Of a stretch of DNA of 64,000 nucleotides, positions 9,201-18,755 are shown in pieces. The stretch's first letter is position 1, and each line of letters starts with the position of its first letter. Below the pieces are notes generated by a model. The model was not told the DNA's origin and did no database searches. It saw only the letters and a program-made list of their open reading frames with translations. Source of the stretch: Stakelama pacifica. GTDB lineage: Bacteria; Pseudomonadota; Alphaproteobacteria; Sphingomonadales; Sphingomonadaceae. Made by a program: the position numbers and the translations under genes. Location of the stretch: contig NZ_SNWD01000007.1 in the NCBI RefSeq assembly GCF_004361835.1, forward strand, positions 62,001 to 126,000, given 5' to 3'.

Positions 9201-9292
9201 CGTCATTGCGAACTCCGAAGGCGCACGGCAATCCAGAGCGGCACGCGCTATCGCTCTGGATCGCCGCGTCGCTTCGCTCCTCGCGATGACGG
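9201..9292. repeat. intergenic palindromic repeat, family 1 (CGTCATTGCGA type)
   Basis: The element starts CGTCATTGCGAAC and ends TCGCGATGACG. Internal arms GGCAATCCAGAGC and GCTCTGGATCGCC are complementary. It lies between phoD and the convergent pepN gene, and related copies occur at 43478-43570 and 54139-54226. It is REP/BIME-like and could act as a terminator or RNA-stability element. Confidence 0.75.
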
Positions 9293-9314
9293 TCGTGGCG
9301 GTGAGGTATACGGG

Positions 9315-11903
9315 CTAGTCGAGGCTCTTGCTCGCCTGTTCGAACACGTCCTTCGACAGGCCCGGTGTCGCGACGATTCGCTCCAGCTCTGAACGCATCC
9401 GTTCGCCACGGTTCTCATCGAAACGCCGCCAGCGCCCGAGCGGCGGTAGCAATTTCGCCGCCGTTTGCGGGTTGAGCTTGTCGAGCGCGATGATCTGATC
9501 GGCGACGAAGCGATAGCCCGATCCGCTGTCATGGTGAAATGCCCGCTGATTCATCGAAAAGGCACCGATCAGCGAGCGGGCGCGGTTGGGATTGGCGAGC
9601 GAGAAATCCTTGTGCTTCGCCAGCGCTTCGACCGCCTGCGGCGTATCGTCGCGTGAGGACAGCGCCTGTGTGGTGAACCATTTGTCGAGCACCAGCGCAT
9701 TGTCGCTGTAGCGGTTATAGAAGATATCGAGCGCCGCGACGCGTTTTTCCGACGTGCCACTCGCCAGCGTCGCCAGCGCGCCTTGCCGGTCGGTCATATT
9801 GTCGGCACTCTCGAACTGGACGAAGGCAAGGCTCGCCGCATCGGGTGCGCCGGATGCGTTGATATAGCCGAGCGCGACATTTTTCAGCCGCCGTGCGCCC
9901 TTGGCGGCAGGCGAATATTCGAAGCGATTGGCGCGCGCCGCCTCATAGGCTTCGCGCCAGTCCGCCTCCAGCTCGCGCCCCAGATCGCGGCGAAGCGCCT
10001 CGCGCGCGCGAAAGATCGCTTCGGGATCGACCACCGGCATCTGATCGCCGACGAAACTGTCGGACGGCAGCAGCACCGCCTCGGCGATGAACGCCTTGTC
10101 GAGATCGGGATCGTGCAGCGTGTGGCGCACCGCATCGATCACCGGCGCATGATCGCCGCGCCCGCGCGCGACACTTTCGACCAGAGTGTCGAGCATCAAT
10201 TGCTGCATCGCTTCATACCGGGCGAAGGGATCGTCGTCATGGCCCGACAAAAAGCCGAGATCGGCCGCACTGCGATCGGTTTCGACGATCACCGGCGCGG
10301 AGAAACCGCGATTGATCGATGCGACCGGCCGTTCGCCGACGCCCTCAAACGCGATTTCGGCTTCGCTGTCGGAAAGCAGCACGAGCTGTTCGGGCGCGAT
10401 TTCGCGGCCGCTCTCCGCACCGAACAATTTGACCTTGAGCGGCAGCAGCATCGGCGCCTTGTCGGGCTGTCCCGGCGTCGGTGGGACGCCCTGGCGCAGG
10501 TTCAGCGCGGCGCGGCCGCTGCCCGCTTCATGCGTTACGCTGGCCGTGACGCGCGGCGTGCCTGCCTGACTGTACCAAAGGCGGAACTGGGTCAGGTCGA
10601 TGCCGCCCGCTTCCTCCATGCACGCGACGAAATCCTCGCAGGTGGCGGCGGTCCCGTCGAAGCGAGTGAAATACAGATCGGTCGCCGCCCGGAATTTCTC
10701 GGGGCCGAGGATCGTCGCCATCATGCCGATCAGCTCGGCCCCTTTGTTATAGATGGTCGCGGTGTAGAAGTTCGAAATCTCGATATAGCTGTCGGGGCGT
10801 ACCGGATGGGCGAGCGGCCCGGCATCCTCCGGGAATTGCGCGGCGCGCAGCGTGCGGACATCTTCGATGCGCTTGACCGCGGCCGACCCCTGATCGGCCG
10901 AGAATTTCTGGTCGCGATAGACCGTAAAGCCTTCTTTCAGCGACAATTGGAACCAGTCGCGGCAGGTGATGCGATTGCCCGACCAGTTATGGAAATATTC
11001 ATGCGCGACGACGGCGGCGATCGCGTCATAATCATGGTCGGTCGCGGTGTCAGGATCGGCGAGGATGTAGCGGCTGTTGAAGATATTCAGCCCCTTATTC
11101 TCCATCGCGCCGAAGTTGAAATCATCGACCGCGACGATGTTGAACACGTCGAGATCATATTCGCGGCCATAGACCTGCTCATCCCACGCCATGGCACGTT
11201 TGAGCGATTCGAGCGCATGGTCGGTCTTCGGCAGGTCGCGCTCCCGCACCCAGATGGCGAGCGTCACCTCGCGCCCCGATTGGGTCGTAAAGGTCGCGCG
11301 ATTGGCGGCGAGATCGCCGGCGACCAGCGCGAAGAGATAGCTCGGCTTCGGATAGGGGTCGTGCCATTCGGCCCAGTGGCGGCCGTTTTCCAGCTCGCCC
11401 GAACCGACCGGATCGCCGTTCGACAGCAGCACCGGATAGCGCGCCTTGTCCGCAGCCATCCGTACGCGATAGCGGGTCAGCACGTCGGGGCGGTCGGGGA
11501 AGAAGGTGATCCGGCGAAACCCCTGCGCTTCGCACTGGGTGCACAGATTGCCGCCCGACGCGTACAGACCCATCAGCTGCGTATTGCGTTCGGGCGCGAT
11601 CACCACTTCGGTTTCGACCCGGTGCGAATCGCCCGGAAGGTCGATCAGCAGCGCCCCGTCTTCCATCCGCCATTCGGCATCCGCCCCGTCTACGCGCACC
11701 GCCGCAGGCACCAGCGCGTCGCCGTCGAGGCGAAGCGGCCCGCTCGAATCGCCGTTCCGCTCGACCGAAAGCTCCGCGCGGACGCGGGTTTCGCCGGGCG
11801 AAAGGTCGAAATCGAGCGCGATTTCGGGCACCAGCCAGGCGGGCGCGACATAGTCTTCGCGGCGTGTGACAGTGGGCTGTGCGGTGTTCTGAACATCAAG
11901 CAT
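9315..11903 (-). CDS. pepN: aminopeptidase N (M1 family)
   Basis: This 862-aa protein is close to the E. coli PepN length (about 870). The exopeptidase motif GAMENKGLNIFNSRYIL lies near residue 265. The zinc motif HEYFHNWSGNRI follows near residue 300, with the third ligand in KEGFTVYRDQ. The N-terminal beta-domain and the C-terminal helical domain (DUF3458-type, ending in ASKSLD) are both present, so the protein is intact. There is no signal peptide, as expected for a cytosolic enzyme that trims N-terminal residues from peptides. The gene is divergent from the M28 peptidase gene. Confidence 0.95.
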   Translation of the reverse strand: MLDVQNTAQPTVTRREDYVAPAWLVPEIALDFDLSPGETRVRAELSVERNGDSSGPLRLDGDALVPAAVRVDGADAEWRMEDGALLIDLPGDSHRVETEVVIAPERNTQLMGLYASGGNLCTQCEAQGFRRITFFPDRPDVLTRYRVRMAADKARYPVLLSNGDPVGSGELENGRHWAEWHDPYPKPSYLFALVAGDLAANRATFTTQSGREVTLAIWVRERDLPKTDHALESLKRAMAWDEQVYGREYDLDVFNIVAVDDFNFGAMENKGLNIFNSRYILADPDTATDHDYDAIAAVVAHEYFHNWSGNRITCRDWFQLSLKEGFTVYRDQKFSADQGSAAVKRIEDVRTLRAAQFPEDAGPLAHPVRPDSYIEISNFYTATIYNKGAELIGMMATILGPEKFRAATDLYFTRFDGTAATCEDFVACMEEAGGIDLTQFRLWYSQAGTPRVTASVTHEAGSGRAALNLRQGVPPTPGQPDKAPMLLPLKVKLFGAESGREIAPEQLVLLSDSEAEIAFEGVGERPVASINRGFSAPVIVETDRSAADLGFLSGHDDDPFARYEAMQQLMLDTLVESVARGRGDHAPVIDAVRHTLHDPDLDKAFIAEAVLLPSDSFVGDQMPVVDPEAIFRAREALRRDLGRELEADWREAYEAARANRFEYSPAAKGARRLKNVALGYINASGAPDAASLAFVQFESADNMTDRQGALATLASGTSEKRVAALDIFYNRYSDNALVLDKWFTTQALSSRDDTPQAVEALAKHKDFSLANPNRARSLIGAFSMNQRAFHHDSGSGYRFVADQIIALDKLNPQTAAKLLPPLGRWRRFDENRGERMRSELERIVATPGLSKDVFEQASKSLD

Positions 11904-12023
11904 GGCGAGACCTTAAACTAAAATCGCAACGGCAATGAAGGTGATAACGATGGATCGCCTTTGCTGGACCCGGACGAATCGCCTGCTAAGGCTTGTCCGA
12001 TCGAGCTACAACAGAGGATGTCG

Positions 12024-13700
12024 ATGATCCGTTTCCTGATTCCCCTGCCGCTATTGCTGGCCGGCACTGCGCTTTCCGCTCAGACGGTTGATGCGCCCGT
12101 CCCGGTTCCTGCGGCGAGCGAGAGCGATATTGCCGCACGCAATGCGATCATCAACGAAGCGCTGCCGCCCGATCAGGCGGCGATGAAGGCGCATGTGATG
12201 TTCCTTGCCTCCGACGCGATGCGCGGGCGCGACGCGGGCAGCGAGGAATATGACATTGCCGCGCAATATGTCGCCTCGCAATTCTATGCGGCCGGGCTGA
12301 AGCCTGCGGGTGGTGATGGCAGCTATCTGCAGCATGTGCCGCTGATCGGCTATAAACCGGCGGGCGAGGGCAAATTTTCGCTCACCATCGGCGGCGAGAC
12401 GATCCCGCTGACCTATGGCGAGGATTATCTCCCCTCCGGCAATGCGGCGAAGGACCTGACCGAGGTGAGCGGCAAGCTTGTCTTTGTCGGTCAGGGCATC
12501 GTCGCGCCGCAATACAGCCATGACGATTATGCCGGGGTGAATGTGAAGGGGAAGATCGTCGCGCTGGTGCGCGGTGCCCCTGATTCGTTCGACGGCGAAG
12601 AACGCGCCCATTATGGCAGCACCGCCACCAAGCTGGTCGAGGCAGCGAAGCATGGTGCGATCGGCGCGGTCATGCTGATGCCGCCGGGCGATTCGCTGGC
12701 GCGGATGAAGGGCTATGTCGATCACGAGTCAGTGACATGGGCGGATGCGGACGGGAACGGCCATGTCGCCGCGCCGCAAACCCCGATGCTGGGCATGATC
12801 GGCGGCGAGGCGGCGACGCGCCTGATCGCGGCGGCGAAGGTCGATCCGAAGGCGATGCATAGCGCCATCGAAAACGGCACGTTCCGGGCGATTGCCTTTC
12901 CCGCCACGCTGAACGCCGAGGTGAAGACCGAACGGCGCAGGATCGAAAGCTCGAACGTCGCCGGCATGATTCCGGGCGGCGATCCGGCGGCAAAGGATCA
13001 GGTGGTGGTGCTGTCGGCGCATCTCGACCATGTCGGGGTGGGAAAGCCGGACGCGAGCGGTGATACCATCTATAACGGCGCGATGGACAATGCGGTCGGC
13101 ATCGCGTCGCTGATCGAGGAAGCGAAGCGGTTTCAGTCAGCGAAAAAGCCGCCGCGTCGTTCGATCCTGTTCCTTGCCGTGACGGCGGAGGAAAAGGGGC
13201 TGGTCGGTTCGGACTATTTCGCCAACCATCCCACGGTGCCGAAAAAGAACATCGTCGCTGACGTTAATCTCGACATGCCGATCATCACCTATCCGTTTGA
13301 GGATGTGATTGCTTTCGGTGCCGAACGCTCGACGCTGGGGCCGATCGTGAAGAAAGCGGCGGCGGATGCGGGCGTCGCTTTCTCGCCCGACCCGATGCCC
13401 GATATGGGGCTGTTCGTTCGCTCCGACCATTATCGCTTTGTGCAGCAGGGCATCCCGTCGGTATTTCTGTGGCCGGGCGAAAAGGGGCCGGGCAAAAAGG
13501 CGGTCGAGGATTTCTTCGCCAACCATTATCACCAGGCATCGGACCAGATCGACAAGAATGGCGTCGACTGGAAACAGGGCGTTCGCTTTGTCGAGGTGAA
13601 TTATCAGATCGCGCGCGAAATCGCCGATGCCGATACGCGCCCGGCATGGAATAAGGGCGATTTCTTCGGAACGCTCTACAACGGCTATGGCGCGAAATAA
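12024..13700 (+). CDS. secreted M28-family aminopeptidase with PA domain
   Basis: This 558-aa protein has a signal peptide (MIRFLIPLPLLLAGTALSAQ). It has a protease-associated (PA) insert around residues 130-270 and an M28 catalytic domain. The two-zinc site is visible as SAHLDHVG, NGAMDNAVGIASL, AVTAEEKGLVGSDYF and RSDHYRFVQQGIPS. The ATG at 12024 has AGAGG 6 nt upstream; an ATG at 12018 would overlap that site, and a longer form from 11961 lacks a signal at its N-terminus. The family removes N-terminal amino acids from extracellular or periplasmic peptides. The next gene starts 9 bp after the stop. Confidence 0.9.
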   Translation: MIRFLIPLPLLLAGTALSAQTVDAPVPVPAASESDIAARNAIINEALPPDQAAMKAHVMFLASDAMRGRDAGSEEYDIAAQYVASQFYAAGLKPAGGDGSYLQHVPLIGYKPAGEGKFSLTIGGETIPLTYGEDYLPSGNAAKDLTEVSGKLVFVGQGIVAPQYSHDDYAGVNVKGKIVALVRGAPDSFDGEERAHYGSTATKLVEAAKHGAIGAVMLMPPGDSLARMKGYVDHESVTWADADGNGHVAAPQTPMLGMIGGEAATRLIAAAKVDPKAMHSAIENGTFRAIAFPATLNAEVKTERRRIESSNVAGMIPGGDPAAKDQVVVLSAHLDHVGVGKPDASGDTIYNGAMDNAVGIASLIEEAKRFQSAKKPPRRSILFLAVTAEEKGLVGSDYFANHPTVPKKNIVADVNLDMPIITYPFEDVIAFGAERSTLGPIVKKAAADAGVAFSPDPMPDMGLFVRSDHYRFVQQGIPSVFLWPGEKGPGKKAVEDFFANHYHQASDQIDKNGVDWKQGVRFVEVNYQIAREIADADTRPAWNKGDFFGTLYNGYGAK

Positions 13701-13709
13701 GGCGGTATC

Positions 13710-14546
13710 GTGCGGCTGTTGATCTTCGGTTTCGGGTATAGCGCAGGCTATATTGCGCGCGCTGCCCGAAGTCGGGGGGCAGTCGTTACTGGCACGACGC
13801 GCGACGGGCGAGAGGACACGCTGCGCTTCGATGATCGTGAACGCGTGTTGCACGAAATCGCGGGCGCGACGCATATCCTGTCGAGCGTGCCGCCCTCCGA
13901 GGGGCGCGACCCGGTGCTGGCCGCCTATGGCGATGCGATTGCGCAGTCCGGGGCATGGCTGGGCTATCTTTCCTCGACCGGCGTCTATGGCGATGCGCAG
14001 GGCGCATGGGTCGATGAAAGCGCGTCGATCGGCGGGGGGCGCCGTGTCGCGCGGGCGGAGGCGGATGCGGCGTGGCAGGCAAGGGGCGCCAGCGTCTTTC
14101 GCCTGCCCGGCATCTATGGCCCCGACCGCTCGCCGCTCGACCGGGTGCGCGAGGGGAAGGCGCACCGCGTCGATGTGCCGGACCAGATTTTCAGCCGGGT
14201 CCATGTCGAGGATATTGCGAGCGGCGTTATCGCCGGGTTCGATGCGCCTTCGGAAGCCTATAATCTGTCCGATGACGAGCCCGCGCCGCAAAATGCAGTG
14301 ATCGACTATGCCGCGATGCTGCTCGGCATGGCTCCGCCGCCCTTTGTGTCGGTCGACGATCTTTCACCGATGGCGCGCGGCTTTTATGCGGAGAATCGCC
14401 GGGTCGCGAATGGCAAGGCGAAGCGGATACTCGGCTGGCGTCCGCTCTACCCCAATTATCGTCTGGGCCTGCGTGCTCTGAGCGCCACGACCATACCGAT
14501 AATGCCCAGCGCGCCGCCGGCGAGCGCGAGCGGCGACCAGCGATAG
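13710..14546 (+). CDS. SDR/NAD-dependent epimerase family protein (YeeZ-like)
   Basis: This 278-aa protein starts at GTG 13710. It has an N-terminal nucleotide-binding region (LLIFGFGYSAGYIA), a YLSSTGVYGDAQGAWVDE segment and FRLPGIYGPDRSPLDRV. This is the pattern of atypical extended SDRs related to E. coli YeeZ. The active-site Tyr/Lys pair of classical SDRs is not obvious, as in that group. The substrate is unknown. Its last 91 bp overlap the 3' end of the convergent EamA transporter gene. The conserved core ends near LGWRPLYPNYRLGLRAL, so the last ~23 residues are a tail read from antisense of its neighbour. Confidence 0.8.
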   Translation: MRLLIFGFGYSAGYIARAARSRGAVVTGTTRDGREDTLRFDDRERVLHEIAGATHILSSVPPSEGRDPVLAAYGDAIAQSGAWLGYLSSTGVYGDAQGAWVDESASIGGGRRVARAEADAAWQARGASVFRLPGIYGPDRSPLDRVREGKAHRVDVPDQIFSRVHVEDIASGVIAGFDAPSEAYNLSDDEPAPQNAVIDYAAMLLGMAPPPFVSVDDLSPMARGFYAENRRVANGKAKRILGWRPLYPNYRLGLRALSATTIPIMPSAPPASASGDQR

Positions 14547-15382
14547 CCCTCGAACACGGTCGAAAAGCCCATGGCGATGATCGGGACGAGGACGTTGGAA
14601 TAGGCCGCCTTTGCCGGGCCGATCACGCGGATGACATTGTAATATAAGGTGAAGTTCAGCGCGCTCGCGAACAGGCCGAGATACACCACGCCCAGCCAAT
14701 AGGTCGGCGCGCTCGACAGCACCGGCGGGCCGAGCGTCGACCACGCCAGCATCCCGTCCATCGCCGCCCCCATAAGCATCGCGACCGCCAGCATCGGTAT
14801 CATCGGATAGCGGCGCGAAATCTGCGTGCCCTGCATCACATTGGCGACCGAGGCGGCGAACATGCCGCCGGTCGCGATCGCAACGCCCAGCCACACATTG
14901 CCCGACGGGCCGGTCAGCGCGCGCGCTTCCTGCACGAACAGCAGCGCGACCCCGGCGACCGCGAGCACCGACCCGGCGAGGAGCTGCCCGCTCAGCCGCT
15001 GGCCCAGAAAGATGCGCGCCAGCACCGCATTGGGAACCAGCAGCAGCGCGATGATCGCGGCGACGAGGCCGGAGGTCACATAGCGTTCGGCATGATAGAC
15101 GAAATTGAAGTTGAGGCAGAATTGCGCCAGCCCCAGCGCGGCGGCAAATCCGAGGCCCGGCAGATCGAGCGGAAACCGCTCGCGCCGCCACAGGCCCAGC
15201 GCCAGCATCGTCCCGCCGGCGATGAGGAAGCGATAGGTCACCGACCAGCCGGGCGGCACTTCGGCAATCTGGCCGCGTATGACGATCCAGGTCGATCCCC
15301 AGATCAGCGTGACGATCGCAAAAGGGATCAGAATCGCCAGCCGGGTGGAGTTGGGGCGTTCCTCCCCGGCGGCGTCGCTCAT
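14456..15382 (-). CDS. EamA/DMT family exporter
   Basis: This 308-aa inner-membrane protein has about ten hydrophobic segments in two EamA repeats. The first begins AILIPFAIVTLIWGSTW, typical of the family, and the second begins GVAIATGGMFAASVANV. Such proteins usually export metabolites or amino acids. The start overlaps the stop of the upstream threonine aldolase gene by 4 bp (ATGA), so the two are cotranscribed. A Thr/Gly-related export role is a possible inference, not shown by sequence. Confidence 0.88.
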   Translation of the reverse strand: MSDAAGEERPNSTRLAILIPFAIVTLIWGSTWIVIRGQIAEVPPGWSVTYRFLIAGGTMLALGLWRRERFPLDLPGLGFAAALGLAQFCLNFNFVYHAERYVTSGLVAAIIALLLVPNAVLARIFLGQRLSGQLLAGSVLAVAGVALLFVQEARALTGPSGNVWLGVAIATGGMFAASVANVMQGTQISRRYPMIPMLAVAMLMGAAMDGMLAWSTLGPPVLSSAPTYWLGVVYLGLFASALNFTLYYNVIRVIGPAKAAYSNVLVPIIAMGFSTVFEGYRWSPLALAGGALGIIGMVVALRARRPRR

Positions 15383-16380
15383 AAGGCTGCGATCGCGTCC
15401 GCCAGCGGGCGGATCGCCGCTTCGTCCTGATCCCAGGAAATGACCAGCCGCACCTCGCCCGGCGCCCAGTCGTAGAAGTCGAAACCAAGCGAGCGCAGAT
15501 GCGCCGCCTCTTCCGCGCTTGCTTTCAGGAACACTTCATTCGCTTCGACCGGATAGACCAGCCGCTCGCCCGCCGCACGCGCGAGCAGCGCTGCGCCTGC
15601 ATTGGCGGCGCGGGCATTGCGCAGCCACACATCCTTGTCGAGCATGGCCAGCAATTGCGCGGCCATATAGCGGCCCTTGGAAAACAGCATGCCCGCCCGC
15701 TTGCGCCGATACAGCGTGGCATCGGCAAGGTCGGTCCGGAAAAAGATCAGCGCTTCGGCATTCATCCCGCCGTTTTTGACAAAGCCGAAGCTCAGCGCAT
15801 CGACGCCTGCGCGCCATGTCACATCGGCGGGAGAGCAACCCATATGCACGACCGCATTGGCGAAGCGTGCGCCGTCCATATGGAAGCCAAGCCCGCGCGT
15901 CCTTGCCAGCGCGCCGATCGCGGCGACTTCGTCGGGCGTATAGGCCAGCCCATATTCGGTGGCGTTGGTGATCGAGATTGCGTGCGGCTGCACCTGATGC
16001 ACATCGTCGCGGATGGGATCGATCCGCGCTGCGATGCTCTCCGGCGTCAGCTTCGCGCCATCGCCATGGGCAAGCAGCAATTTCGCGCCATGGGTGAAGA
16101 ATTCGGGCGCACCGCCCTCATCCTGCTGAATATGCGCTTCGTGATGGCACACCACGCCGCCATGCGGTGGCACCAATGCGGCGAGCGCGAGGCAGTTGGC
16201 GGCAGTACCGCTCGGGACCCAGAGCGCACGCACCTCGGTCTCGAACAGCTCCGAAAAGCGCGCATCGAGCGACCGGCTCAGCGCATCGCCATCATAAGCG
16301 GTATCGAGCCGGTTCGAAGCGGCGAACGCTTCGAGGATTTCGGGGCAAACCGCGGCGGCATTGTCGGAGAAAAAGCGCAT
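15379..16380 (-). CDS. low-specificity L-threonine aldolase-like PLP enzyme
   Basis: The protein has 333 aa from ATG 16380, and a TTG 36 bp upstream would add 12 residues. MRFFSDNAAAVCPEILEA is the usual N-terminus of bacterial threonine aldolases. VPSGTAANCLAL binds the cofactor phosphate, HMDGARFANA holds the Asp/Arg pair, and SFGFVKNGGMNAEALIFF contains the PLP-binding lysine. The reaction is cleavage of L-threonine or related beta-hydroxy amino acids to glycine and an aldehyde. The gene is translationally coupled to the EamA transporter. A repeat element separates it from the PBP gene upstream. Confidence 0.88.
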   Translation of the reverse strand: MRFFSDNAAAVCPEILEAFAASNRLDTAYDGDALSRSLDARFSELFETEVRALWVPSGTAANCLALAALVPPHGGVVCHHEAHIQQDEGGAPEFFTHGAKLLLAHGDGAKLTPESIAARIDPIRDDVHQVQPHAISITNATEYGLAYTPDEVAAIGALARTRGLGFHMDGARFANAVVHMGCSPADVTWRAGVDALSFGFVKNGGMNAEALIFFRTDLADATLYRRKRAGMLFSKGRYMAAQLLAMLDKDVWLRNARAANAGAALLARAAGERLVYPVEANEVFLKASAEEAAHLRSLGFDFYDWAPGEVRLVISWDQDEAAIRPLADAIAAL

Positions 16381-16461
16381 GGCCAGCGCCTTGGAGCGGG
16401 GCGTGGCGTCAGTCAACAGCGGACGCGACGATGGGCGCTACGGGCGCATCTGTATCTGCCT

Positions 16462-16556
16462 CGTCACCCCGGACGTGTTCCGGGGTCCACTCTGCCGTAA
16501 GCACGAAACGCCTGATGGTGAGGCACCGTGGATGCCGGAACAGGTCCGGCATGACG
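16462..16556. repeat. intergenic palindromic repeat, family 2 (CGTCACCCCGGA type)
   Basis: The element begins CGTCACCCCGGACGTGTTCC and ends GGTCCGGCATGACG. It contains the paired arms CCGGACGTGTTCCGG and TGCCGGAACAGGTCCGGCA. It fills most of the gap between the threonine aldolase and PBP genes, both on the minus strand. A shorter relative lies at 54080-54105. Confidence 0.7.
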
Positions 16557-16564
16557 GACCGGCC

Positions 16565-18679
16565 TTAGCGTTCCTCACTCCTCGCGGGCGGCGGTGCGGG
16601 TGCGTCGGGGGCGCGGCCCGGGTCGGCGGGCGCGCGCTCGCCGCTGCGCCCGATCCGAACGCCGCCGTCGGGATCGATACGAAGCTGCAATCCCATGCCG
16701 CCGATCTCGCCGTCAATCTGCACCGGAGCATCGGGCACATCGGGTTCGATCATATTGCCGAGGTCGATCAAATTGCCCTCGTCCTCGACCGGTTCGACCG
16801 GTGCTTTGGGGGCGAGATCGACGTCCAGCGCATGCGTCATCACATCGCGCCAGATGCGCGCGGGCACGCCACCGCCAGCAAGGCCGGGATTGGGGGTATT
16901 GTCGTCATTACCTACCCATACGCCGGTCACCAGCCCGCCCGCATAGCCGATGAACCAGCCGTCGCGATTGTCCTGTGTCGTACCCGTCTTGCCATAGGTC
17001 GGAATGGAAAGCGCGGCGCGGTGGCTGGTGCCATATTGCACTGATGCGGCAAGCAATGTGCGCAGACCGCGCAGCTCGCGGGCCCCGAACGCATGTTGCT
17101 GCGGGCGGATCGCGTCGAGCCAGGAGGTTTTGCTCTCAGGATCGGGGGCAAGGCCATGCGCCTTCACCGGCATCTCTCCCGCAGCGACAGCGGCAAAGGC
17201 GGAGGTCAGCTCGATCAGCGACACCGATGACGTGCCGAGCGCGATCGATGCCTCGTCGGGAATATCGCCGGTCAGGCCAAGATCTCGCGCCGCGCGGATG
17301 ACCTTGCGCGGCCCGACTTCGTTGGTGAGGCGGGCTGCAGCGACATTGCTCGACCGGGCAAAAGCCTGAGTCAGCGTGATCGGCCCCTTATAGACCTTGT
17401 CCGAATTTTCGGGCGACCAGTTCGCAATCGTGACCGGTTCGTCGAGCACAGTCGAATCGGGGCTCATCCCCGATCGCAGCGCGGCGAGATAGACGAACAG
17501 CTTGAACGTCGAACCCGCCTGTCGCTGCGCCTGCACCGCGCGGTTGAACGCGCTTTTGCGATAATCGCGCCCGCCGACCATCGCGACGACATCACCATTG
17601 GGACGCATGACGACCACTGCGACCTGCGCCTCGTTCAGCCCGGCGCGCTGCACCGCCGCTTCCGCTGCCTTTTGAATCGGCACGTCCAGCGTCGTTCGGA
17701 CGGTGCGATCCGATCCGTCGAGTTCGGCGCGGTCGCGCGCATCGGGCAGCACCCAGTCGGCGAAATAAGTACCGCTCGGCAATTGGCGCGCCTTGCGGAC
17801 CTTCAGCACGGCCGGGCGGACCCGGTTGGCTTCCGCTTCGGTAAGGTAGCCCGCTTCCTCCATCGCATGGACGACGACTGCCTGACGCGCGCGCGCGCCT
17901 TTGAGATTGTCGGTCGGGTCGAGCGCGGAAGGGGCTTTTACCAGTCCGGCGATCATCGCCGCCTGGGCGGTGGTCAGGTCTTCGGGGTCGCGGCTGAAAT
18001 AATGCTGGGCGGCGGCGGTCAGGCCATAGACATTGTCGCCGAAATAGACGTTCGAAAGATAGCGCGACAGGATCTCATCCTTGCTGAGCCATGCCTCCAG
18101 CCAGAAGGAGATCAGCAATTCGCGAAATTTGCGCCCCATCGTCCGGTCGGAGCTGAGAAAGGCGTTTTTGGCGAGCTGCTGGGTGATCGTGCTGCCGCCC
18201 TGCGCCGACCCGCTGGTGAAGATATTGTTGATCGCGGCGCGCAGGATGCCGCGCGGATCGACGCCCCAATGGCTGTAAAAGCGCCGGTCCTCGATGGCGA
18301 GGAATGCACCTTTGACTTTATCCGGAAGCTTCGCCGCATCGACCGGCTTTCCGATGATCGCGCCGCGCTCGGCGATCGGTGTGCCGTCGGCGGCAAGCAG
18401 CGTGATCGAGGGCGGGGCGAGCGGTTCGAGCGATTTGGAAAGCGGCGCGGTAAAAGCAAGCCAGCCGACCGCGATGAAGAACAGGATCAGGCCAAGCCCG
18501 GTCAGCCGCCAGAACCAGCGCCAGCGCCGCCGCCATTTGCCGGGGCGCAGCGCGTCTTCATAGTCCTCGTCATCCTCGTCGAAATAGGCATCGCCCTCGG
18601 GCGCGTGCATATCATCGTCGGGATACAGGGGGGCGTCCGCGTCGCGGTCTTCGTCTCGTCTGGGATCGTACCGCATCAT
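16565..18679 (-). CDS. class A penicillin-binding protein (PBP1A family)
   Basis: This 704-aa bifunctional peptidoglycan synthase has an acidic, disordered cytosolic N-terminus and one TM helix (LTGLGLILFFIAVGWLAF). The GT51 transglycosylase domain carries the catalytic Glu in IEDRRFYSHWGVDPRGI and also GGSTITQQLAKN. The transpeptidase domain carries the SxxK motif in GSTFKLFVYLA, the SxN motif in ARSSNVAAA and the KTG motif in YGKTGTTQDN. The C-terminal tail is rich in Pro and charged residues. It is an intact enzyme that polymerises and crosslinks murein. Length and domain order are normal for the PbpC/MrcA-like branch in alphaproteobacteria. Confidence 0.93.
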   Translation of the reverse strand: MMRYDPRRDEDRDADAPLYPDDDMHAPEGDAYFDEDDEDYEDALRPGKWRRRWRWFWRLTGLGLILFFIAVGWLAFTAPLSKSLEPLAPPSITLLAADGTPIAERGAIIGKPVDAAKLPDKVKGAFLAIEDRRFYSHWGVDPRGILRAAINNIFTSGSAQGGSTITQQLAKNAFLSSDRTMGRKFRELLISFWLEAWLSKDEILSRYLSNVYFGDNVYGLTAAAQHYFSRDPEDLTTAQAAMIAGLVKAPSALDPTDNLKGARARQAVVVHAMEEAGYLTEAEANRVRPAVLKVRKARQLPSGTYFADWVLPDARDRAELDGSDRTVRTTLDVPIQKAAEAAVQRAGLNEAQVAVVVMRPNGDVVAMVGGRDYRKSAFNRAVQAQRQAGSTFKLFVYLAALRSGMSPDSTVLDEPVTIANWSPENSDKVYKGPITLTQAFARSSNVAAARLTNEVGPRKVIRAARDLGLTGDIPDEASIALGTSSVSLIELTSAFAAVAAGEMPVKAHGLAPDPESKTSWLDAIRPQQHAFGARELRGLRTLLAASVQYGTSHRAALSIPTYGKTGTTQDNRDGWFIGYAGGLVTGVWVGNDDNTPNPGLAGGGVPARIWRDVMTHALDVDLAPKAPVEPVEDEGNLIDLGNMIEPDVPDAPVQIDGEIGGMGLQLRIDPDGGVRIGRSGERAPADPGRAPDAPAPPPARSEER

Positions 18680-18755
18680 CTACGCGCATTGCCTCTGCGC
18701 GCTGTATTATCGCGATATGACAGTAAGGGCAAGCCGGGCGATGACGGGAGCGGGA

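Noticed and set aside
9783..11921. Long plus-strand ORF antisense to pepN (712 aa)
   Set aside because: It is a shadow of pepN in a high-GC genome. The sequence is Arg/Ala/Gly/Asp-rich, without motifs, while the minus frame encodes a complete M1 peptidase.
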